A stretch of DNA of 48,432 bases from Clostridia bacterium (GTDB lineage Bacteria; Bacillota; Clostridia; Christensenellales; Aristaeellaceae). The stretch spans positions 1-48,432 of the forward strand of contig JAFYDF010000044.1 of the NCBI GenBank assembly GCA_017544935.1. The letters run 5' to 3'. The position numbers and the translations under genes are program-made. Shown here in pieces: positions 43,233 through 48,432 of this stretch (positions are counted from its first letter, which is position 1; every line of letters starts with the position of its first letter). The notes beneath the pieces are model-generated. The model searched no databases. It was not told where the DNA came from and saw nothing but the letters and a program-made list of their open reading frames with translations.

Positions 43233-43892
43233 ATGTATAAGGTAGAAGAGTTGTTTGATCTGACCCATACACGTGCGGCAGAATATCTGAAAAAATTCAT
43301 GTGGCCGCATGAAGCGCTGAGTGGCATAAAGCCCATGATCGAGGCACTTGGTGCAGAACTTCCGAAAGATGAGTTCGAACATCCAGCCCCGCACGTATGG
43401 ATCGCACGTGACGCTGTTGTAGCTCCTACGGCATGCCTTGGCGAATATGTCATTATTGACCATGGTGCAGAAGTGCGGCATTGTGCATACATTCGCGGAA
43501 GCGCTCTGATTGGCTGCAATACAGTCGTAGGCAATAGTACGGAGCTGAAGAACGTTATTCTTTTCGATAATGTACAGGTCCCTCATTATAATTACGTTGG
43601 TGATAGCATTCTCGGATATCATGCACATATGGGTGCGGGTGCTGTAACCAGTAATGTAAAGGGCGACCGTACACTTGTTGTCATCCGGGATGGAAGCGAG
43701 ACATTGGAGACGAACCTTAAGAAAATGGGCGCTATGCTTGGAGATTGGGCTGAAATCGGGTGCAATTCAGTTCTGAATCCGGGAACAATTATAGGAAGAA
43801 ACGCTCAGGTCTATCCGCTTACTTCCGTACGCGGAACTGTCCCAGCAAATTGTATACATAAAGGACACGAGATCGTTGAAAAACATCCATGA
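43233..43892 (+). CDS. Left-handed beta-helix (GlmU-like) acyl- or nucleotidyltransferase-related protein
   Basis: A 219-residue protein. An N-terminal helical part (1-60, YKVEELFDLTHTRAAEYL) is followed by hexapeptide repeats of a left-handed beta-helix (about 60-210: APTACLGEYVIID, IRGSALIGCNTVVG, AHMGAGAVTSNVKG, NPGTIIGRNAQVYP), as in the acetyltransferase half of GlmU. The GlmU pyrophosphorylase half is missing. With glmM directly before it (1-nt gap, AGGAGG inside the glmM end), it may acetylate glucosamine 1-phosphate or be a sugar-nucleotide regulator. Start at 43233 is preferred to 43212 on the ribosome site. Confidence 0.85.
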   Translation: MYKVEELFDLTHTRAAEYLKKFMWPHEALSGIKPMIEALGAELPKDEFEHPAPHVWIARDAVVAPTACLGEYVIIDHGAEVRHCAYIRGSALIGCNTVVGNSTELKNVILFDNVQVPHYNYVGDSILGYHAHMGAGAVTSNVKGDRTLVVIRDGSETLETNLKKMGAMLGDWAEIGCNSVLNPGTIIGRNAQVYPLTSVRGTVPANCIHKGHEIVEKHP

Positions 43893-43898
43893 AACATA

Positions 43899-43924
43899 AG
43901 CCCTCCCTCAGGAGGGCTTTTTGT
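43899..43924 (+). terminator. Terminator of the serS-nagB-glmM group
   Basis: An 8-bp AGCCCTCC/GGAGGGCT stem (43899-43906 with 43911-43918), then TTTTTG. The T-run touches the first parS site. Confidence 0.85.
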
Positions 43925-43937
43925 TTCACGTGAAACA
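43922..43937. other. parS: parS site 1
   Basis: TGTTTCACGTGAAACA, a perfect 16-bp palindrome matching the ParB site consensus TGTTNCACGTGAAACA. Confidence 0.93.
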
Positions 43938-43975
43938 ATGAAGTTGATTAACTGACTGAAGACGTGAAAAAGAAG

Positions 43976-44005
43976 TTGCAGATAAAGAGCGACTTCTATT
44001 ATTAT
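43976..44005 (+). promoter_or_regulatory. Candidate promoter of addA
   Basis: TTGCAG (43976-43981), 18-bp spacer, TATTAT (44000-44005). It would give a leader of some 230 nt crossing two parS sites. Between parS 1 and 2 no gene is visible. Confidence 0.35.
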
Positions 44006-44174
44006 ATAGAAGGTATATATAACGCATGTATAAGAACTGGAATGACTGACCGATGAAAGAATAATACTGACAAGAACAAAGAGCGAAGTAATAAACATAG
44101 ATACAGAAGGCAAAAGACAAACGCTCTGAATAAAACAGAAGATAAAAACAAAAAGAATCTTTATCAAATAGAAA

Positions 44175-44190
44175 TGTTTCACGTGAAACA
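44175..44190. other. parS: parS site 2
   Basis: An identical 16-bp copy of TGTTTCACGTGAAACA, 237 bp after site 1. Confidence 0.93.
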
Positions 44191-44214
44191 TATGCTTTAT
44201 GGTTTCAACTAAAT

Positions 44215-44230
44215 TGTTTCACGTGAAACA
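44215..44230. other. parS: parS site 3
   Basis: A third identical copy, 24 bp after site 2 and ending 13 bp before the addA start codon. Confidence 0.93.
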
Positions 44231-44243
44231 AGAGAGGATTCCT

Positions 44244-47200
44244 ATGCCTAATTGGACAGATGCTCAGCGGCAGGCGATTGAAGCCAGAAACAATGAGACA
44301 CTTGTAAGTGCAGCTGCTGGAAGCGGAAAGACTGCAGTACTTGTAGAGCATGTCCTGCAGATGCTTCGTGATGGCGGAAATATCAATCGACTGTTGATTA
44401 TCACATTCACCAGGGCTGCTGCAGCTGAACTGCGTGAAAGGCTGACAAATGCGATTTCAAACGAAACAGCAAATAATAAACATATGCGCATGCAGCTGCG
44501 TGCAGCACGCCATGCACAGATCAGTACGCTGCATGTATTCTGTCACCATATTATCAGGGAACATTTTCAGGCAGCAGATGTTGATCCTATGGCAAAAATT
44601 GCAGATGAAACCACGTTGCATCCCCTATTTATGAGAGCAATTGATGATGCAATGGAAGAACTGTGCGCAAGTGAAGAAAAAGATGCAAAGGCACTGATCA
44701 GCCAATACGGTGATGATCAGATTGTTGAAATGGCAAAACAGCTGTATTATTTTCTTCAGGCACAGGCTGATCCACAGGGATTCTTACATAATATAATGTC
44801 AGACCCGCTTGGGGAAGGACTTAAACCATTTCTGCTCATATTGAAAAAAGAAGCTCTGATGCGACTGGAAGGCGCTTTGCAGCTAAATGAACAATGTAAA
44901 GCGCTTCTAAATCGTCCGAATGCACCCAAGTATTTACAGAGTACTGCTGAAAATGACAGGATCGTACTTGAACTTCTTCAGCAGGAAATGCGTAAACCTG
45001 AGCCGGGACAGACAGAACTTCATTTTTCACAAAAAGCGCGGGCACCAAAGAACGCGGAATATGATCCGACAATGGCAGAACACTTTGGCAAACTACGTGA
45101 CAGGATGAAGGATCTCGCTACTGAAGCATCTATAATGGTTCCGCGCGATATGGAAGAAGCAAAAAACGAAATTGAATATACGTTACCTGCATTACGTGCT
45201 TTGATTGCACTGACAAAGGATATCCAGTCCCGTTATGCCGAGATGAAAGAAGCAAGGGATCTCCTGGATTATAATGATCTTGAACACCGGGCGTTATTAG
45301 CTTTATCTGATGAACGTATACGTTTACAGGTATCATTAGCATATGACGCGATCTTTGTTGACGAATATCAGGATGTATCTGCTATACAGGAAGCAATTGT
45401 CCGATGTGTACATAATGGAAATAACCGACTGTTCATGGTCGGTGATGTCAAACAGAGCATTTACCGTTTTCGTCTCGCAGATCCCAGCCTGTTTCTTGCA
45501 AAATATAATCAATTTGAAGAAAAAAGTGATGCAGCGGCACGAAAGATACTTCTTAGCAGTAATTTTCGCAGCCGCGGGAATGTTCTTGCTGCAGTAAACT
45601 GTGTATTTGAGCGTGCCATGCGTCGCGGTGCTACTGAAATTGATTATGATGAAGCAGCACAGCTGCGTGCCGGTATTCCTACAGAAGGTGATCCACCTGT
45701 TGAACTTCATCTGATTGATGAATCTTTGGACGAAGAAAATGACAAGGACGAAGAAGATACCCGTAAAGGCTGGATGTATGAAGCACAGCTGGCTGCACAG
45801 CGCATTCGTGCGCTGATCGGTACTCCGATTCGTTGCAAAGAAGGTATGCGGCCACTGCGTTACCGTGATTGTGTGATTTTGTTGCGAAATGCATCCGGAA
45901 GAGCAGCGCAAATTGCAAAGATTCTTGCTAACGAAGGCGTACCTGCCTACAGTGACGCGGATGCTCAGTTCTTTGAACTTCCTGAAGTGCGGGACATGCT
46001 GAATTTGCTTCGTGTAATTGATAATCCATATCAGGATGTTCCGATGATGGCGACATTACGATGTCCATATTTTGGCTTTACGAGTGAGCGATTAGCAAAT
46101 ATCCGCCTGAAGGATGAAACATTAAGCAAGCCCTTCTGGCAGGTGTTCTTTGATTTGCGGGAATGTGATCCGGAGATTGCTAAAGTGTGCGATAAGCTGG
46201 ACTTATGGCGTTTCTGGGCCGGCCATATGAGCGTTGAGGAATTGATCTGGCATATTCTGTACGATACAGGTCTTTATGCCCGTGCAGGTGCGCTGCGAGA
46301 TGGCTCGATGCGCCAGGCGAACCTTCGCCTTCTGTGTGAGCGCGCACAGGCACCAGGTGTGCGGTATTCCCTGCACGATTTCCTGATTTATGGTGAAACG
46401 GCCCGGCAGACAGGTGATTCTCTTGCTGCACACGAATTGAGCGAAAATGATGATGTCGTGCGCATCATGACGATACATAAGTCAAAAGGACTTGAATTTC
46501 CGGTAGTGATCCTTATGGAACTGGCGAGGCCTTTCAGAATGCCTGGTGACAGCGAGCTTCTTCGTTGTGATGCCGCATGCGGTCTTGCAATAAAACGCCG
46601 TGATGTTGATGAGCGAATAACGGGACATACGATATGCGGAAAAGCATTGGAATATAAGCGTCGCCGTGAGATCTGTGCTGAAGAAGCAAGGCTTTTGTAT
46701 GTTGCAATGACAAGAGCGCAGGAAAGGTTGATTCTGCTGGCATCTCCAAGGTCCTTGACCACGGCACGAAGCGTTTGGGAACTTCCTGAAGGCGACTATG
46801 CAGCCGGATGTGCGCGATGCATGCTGGATTGGGTCGGTCAGGCGTTAAAAGAACCTCTGCTGATTGGACAAGATGGTTTGTATATAGCATCCAATGGCAG
46901 CCAGTGGGTCCTTCAGTCTCATAGTGCGGGTTCTTTTGCCCAGCAGCTACCTAAAGAAACTACTTTTACACTTCCTCCTGCGAATAATGACCTTGTAGAT
47001 AATCCTTTCTACTCACCGGAACAACCTAAGCGCCGCTTTTTCAAGCTGAGTGTGACCTCCATACTGCGGGGTGCTGCTTTACAGATCGATGAGGAAGAAA
47101 CGGTAGAGACGAAGCGGCATGCACTGAACCTGGACACATTGCCGCCCAGAGAACCAGCATATAAGCGCGCAGAACAATCAAAAGCGGCAAAACGTGGAAC

Positions 47201-47636
47201 AGCTACACATAAAGCGTTGTCTATGCTTGACTTTTTCCGACCTATAGAACCGCAACTCGAAGAAATGCTTAAGCTCGGAGTTTTATCCGAAGAAGACAGA
47301 GAGCTGATTCGACCGCGCGACCTGACCAGTTTTGTGGACTCATCGCTTGGACAACGCGTGCGCAACGCGCGGGATGTCCGGCGTGAGTGGGGATTCAAAT
47401 TGTTGGATGGCGAACTAATTGTTCAAGGCATTATTGATCTATGCTTTGTGGAAGATGACCATTGGGTTCTTGTGGACTATAAGACAGACAGATGTGCTGC
47501 AGCTGATCTCCCTGGCAAGTATGGCGAGCAAATACGGTGGTATGCCCGAGCTTTGCGGGAAATCACGGAATACCCTGTAGCTGAATGCTGGTTATATGGT
47601 CTTTATGAAGGAGCCGCAGTACCGGTGGAAATATAA
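44244..47636 (+). CDS. addA: ATP-dependent helicase/nuclease subunit A (AddA)
   Basis: A 1130-residue UvrD-type helicase-nuclease. Walker A AAAGSGKT (23-30), TLHVFCHHIIREHF near 95, Walker B VDEYQD with Asp373, GDVKQSIYRFR, and the late helicase motif MTIHKSKGLEFPVV; the C-terminal RecB-type nuclease has WVLVDYKTD with Asp1078 and Lys1080. With AddB it resects double-strand breaks for RecA. No addB is present in the window, although the two are normally adjacent; the nearest upstream gene is the beta-helix protein and downstream is the rrn operon. The start ATG 44244 has AGAGAGGA upstream; an earlier frame start at 44199 would run through parS site 3. Confidence 0.95.
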   Translation: MPNWTDAQRQAIEARNNETLVSAAAGSGKTAVLVEHVLQMLRDGGNINRLLIITFTRAAAAELRERLTNAISNETANNKHMRMQLRAARHAQISTLHVFCHHIIREHFQAADVDPMAKIADETTLHPLFMRAIDDAMEELCASEEKDAKALISQYGDDQIVEMAKQLYYFLQAQADPQGFLHNIMSDPLGEGLKPFLLILKKEALMRLEGALQLNEQCKALLNRPNAPKYLQSTAENDRIVLELLQQEMRKPEPGQTELHFSQKARAPKNAEYDPTMAEHFGKLRDRMKDLATEASIMVPRDMEEAKNEIEYTLPALRALIALTKDIQSRYAEMKEARDLLDYNDLEHRALLALSDERIRLQVSLAYDAIFVDEYQDVSAIQEAIVRCVHNGNNRLFMVGDVKQSIYRFRLADPSLFLAKYNQFEEKSDAAARKILLSSNFRSRGNVLAAVNCVFERAMRRGATEIDYDEAAQLRAGIPTEGDPPVELHLIDESLDEENDKDEEDTRKGWMYEAQLAAQRIRALIGTPIRCKEGMRPLRYRDCVILLRNASGRAAQIAKILANEGVPAYSDADAQFFELPEVRDMLNLLRVIDNPYQDVPMMATLRCPYFGFTSERLANIRLKDETLSKPFWQVFFDLRECDPEIAKVCDKLDLWRFWAGHMSVEELIWHILYDTGLYARAGALRDGSMRQANLRLLCERAQAPGVRYSLHDFLIYGETARQTGDSLAAHELSENDDVVRIMTIHKSKGLEFPVVILMELARPFRMPGDSELLRCDAACGLAIKRRDVDERITGHTICGKALEYKRRREICAEEARLLYVAMTRAQERLILLASPRSLTTARSVWELPEGDYAAGCARCMLDWVGQALKEPLLIGQDGLYIASNGSQWVLQSHSAGSFAQQLPKETTFTLPPANNDLVDNPFYSPEQPKRRFFKLSVTSILRGAALQIDEEETVETKRHALNLDTLPPREPAYKRAEQSKAAKRGTATHKALSMLDFFRPIEPQLEEMLKLGVLSEEDRELIRPRDLTSFVDSSLGQRVRNARDVRREWGFKLLDGELIVQGIIDLCFVEDDHWVLVDYKTDRCAAADLPGKYGEQIRWYARALREITEYPVAECWLYGLYEGAAVPVEI

Positions 47637-47957
47637 AATAGGATGGATTCTTTCATTTTGTAATATGTAGATTGATGGTGTATCAGAATGAAATTCTTGT
47701 GATAAAGAGACATGGCACTTAATTGTTTGATATCAAGCAATTTGACGATCAGGAGAGCCGGAAAAAAGAATCCGCTGAACAGATGACCCGATAGCTCTAT
47801 ATTATTAGAGGATACTACAATCTTTTTATTTAGGTAGATAAATACAGTTTCATATAAGAGACAAGGAGCTTTGCGATTTTGCTAGGATGAATAATTGTTG
47901 GAAATGAAAACAGGATCATATCGGCCTACAATGACATAGCATCAAGGACATTTCACT
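47637..47957. other. Gene-free AT-rich stretch after addA
   Basis: About 320 bp with no convincing open frame or ribosome site. A near-palindrome TTGTTTGATATCAAGCAA (47723-47740) is the only ordered element seen. The terminator lies at its far end, so a long 3' UTR or a small RNA is possible but nothing proves it. Confidence 0.3.
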
Positions 47958-47986
47958 ACTGTTTCCACACGGAAACAGTTTTATTT
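47958..47986 (+). terminator. Terminator upstream of the rRNA promoter
   Basis: A perfect 9-bp ACTGTTTCC/GGAAACAGT stem (47958-47966 with 47971-47979) and ACAC loop, then TTTTATTTT. It shields the rrn promoter from addA transcription. Confidence 0.85.
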
Positions 47987-48113
47987 TCAAAATCCGCTAA
48001 ATGTTTCAAGATCAAAAACACGGATATTTGTGGTATATTGTCAGAAAAAACACAGTATCTTGATTTAAACACGAACATTCGAAGAAAATGAAAGAAACAA
48101 GCTTCGGAAAGCG

Positions 48114-48149
48114 AAAAAAGTTGAAAAAAATCGAAAAAAAGTAAAAAAA
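48114..48149 (+). promoter_or_regulatory. Phased A-tracts (UP-element-like) upstream of the rrn promoter
   Basis: Four runs of six or seven A begin at 48114, 48124, 48134 and 48143, i.e. about one helix turn apart, directly before the -35 at 48154. Such phasing bends DNA and can bind the RNA polymerase alpha C-terminal domain. Confidence 0.8.
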
Positions 48150-48153
48150 GGTG

Positions 48154-48182
48154 TTGACTTAGGGTAGGGGGTGTGGTATTAT
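48154..48182 (+). promoter_or_regulatory. Ribosomal RNA operon promoter
   Basis: TTGACT (48154-48159), 17-bp G-rich spacer, TATTAT (48177-48182). Leader to the 16S 5' end is about 190 nt. Confidence 0.85.
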
Positions 48183-48257
48183 AACAGAGCGCCCGAGAGA
48201 GAGGGCCGGAAATGGCAGGGAAACTTACCAGATACGACAAACTCCCGAGGGACACAG

Positions 48258-48275
48258 GGACCTTGAAAACGATAC
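48258..48275 (+). promoter_or_regulatory. Possible boxA-like antitermination sequence in the rrn leader
   Basis: CCTTGAAAAC (48261-48270) resembles the TTGAAAAC part of Bacillota rrn boxA. A GGTC-GAAA-GACC tetraloop hairpin (48339-48350) lies further down the leader and may take part in processing. Confidence 0.4.
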
Positions 48276-48380
48276 AGAAACTGAAACGAAAAACGACAGT
48301 TGATTCTGAAAAGAGTTTTGACTTGGATCGCGGTAGCGGGTCGAAAGACCGGCGACACCAGATAAACCAAGTTAAGGATT

Positions 48381-48432
48381 AAACACAAGAGTTTGATCCT
48401 GGCTCAGGACGAACGCTGGCGGCGTGCCTAAC
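48381..48432 (+). rRNA. rrs: 16S ribosomal RNA, 5' end (cut by window end)
   Basis: AGAGTTTGATCCTGGCTCAG at 48388 is the universal 16S start (E. coli position 8 onward), followed by GACGAACGCTGGCGGCGTGC. The mature 5' end should be near 48381. Only about 52 bases are in the window, too few to place the species. Confidence 0.97.

Noticed and set aside
43811..44191. Small minus-strand open frames across the parS gap
   Set aside because: Low-complexity hydrophobic translations from AT-rich DNA, crossing parS sites, no ribosome site.
47956..48388. Minus-strand open frames in the rrn leader
   Set aside because: They cover a terminator, A-tracts, promoter and rRNA leader; no ribosome site.

Overview
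The window looks like a chromosomal segment of a Gram-positive anaerobe of the Bacillota, most likely a gut or rumen Clostridia (possibly Christensenellales-like). This rests on a perfect CIRCE element before hrcA-grpE-dnaK-dnaJ, a T-box leader before serS, PurR, an ECF S component, AddA instead of RecBCD, a zinc-type S18, and sigma-A-like promoters with strong AGGAGG sites. The genus call is inference. No prophage, IS element, CRISPR array or tRNA was seen.

Layout. 0-5 kb: a small secreted protein (-), then a hybrid sensor kinase with two receiver domains translationally coupled to a solute-binding lipoprotein (+). 5-9 kb: rpsF-ssb-rpsR (-), a PHP phosphoesterase (-) and a divergent MFS carrier (+). 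9-12.3 kb: a secreted Big2/SH3 repeat protein and a glycerophosphodiesterase (+). 12.4-22.4 kb (-): rpsU, a HIT protein, mtaB, a BspA-like LRR protein, rsmE, prmA and the heat-shock operon. 22.6-24.3 kb: dnaN (-) followed upstream by a gene-free, AT-rich stretch with three perfect and two near-perfect DnaA boxes, a candidate oriC, although dnaA is not next to it. 24.4-28.6 kb: a membrane-fused alpha/beta hydrolase (+), an ECF S component, pth and purR (-).

28.7-39.3 kb (-) is the most unusual region: one MFS carrier, two secreted PIG-L deacetylases, two [phosphodiester glycosidase + Lgt-like membrane protein] pairs, and two further tandem MFS carriers. Nearly every gene family occurs twice. 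The families (PIG-L: deacetylation of GlcNAc conjugates; NAGPA: hydrolysis of GlcNAc-1-phosphodiesters; Lgt: lipid-headgroup transfer) point to an envelope amino-sugar/phosphodiester remodelling locus whose substrate cannot be read from sequence.

39.6-48.4 kb (+): T-box-serS, nagB, glmM, a GlmU-like beta-helix protein (an amino-sugar phosphate set), then a 0.35-kb gap holding three perfect 16-bp parS sites, an addA without an adjacent addB, and finally a strong rrn promoter with four phased A-tracts leading into the 5' end of a 16S rRNA gene cut by the window end. DnaA boxes, parS sites, rrn, rpsF-ssb-rpsR and dnaN together suggest an origin-proximal region. Many of the promoters share a TTGCAA/TTGCAT -35 element rather than TTGACA.
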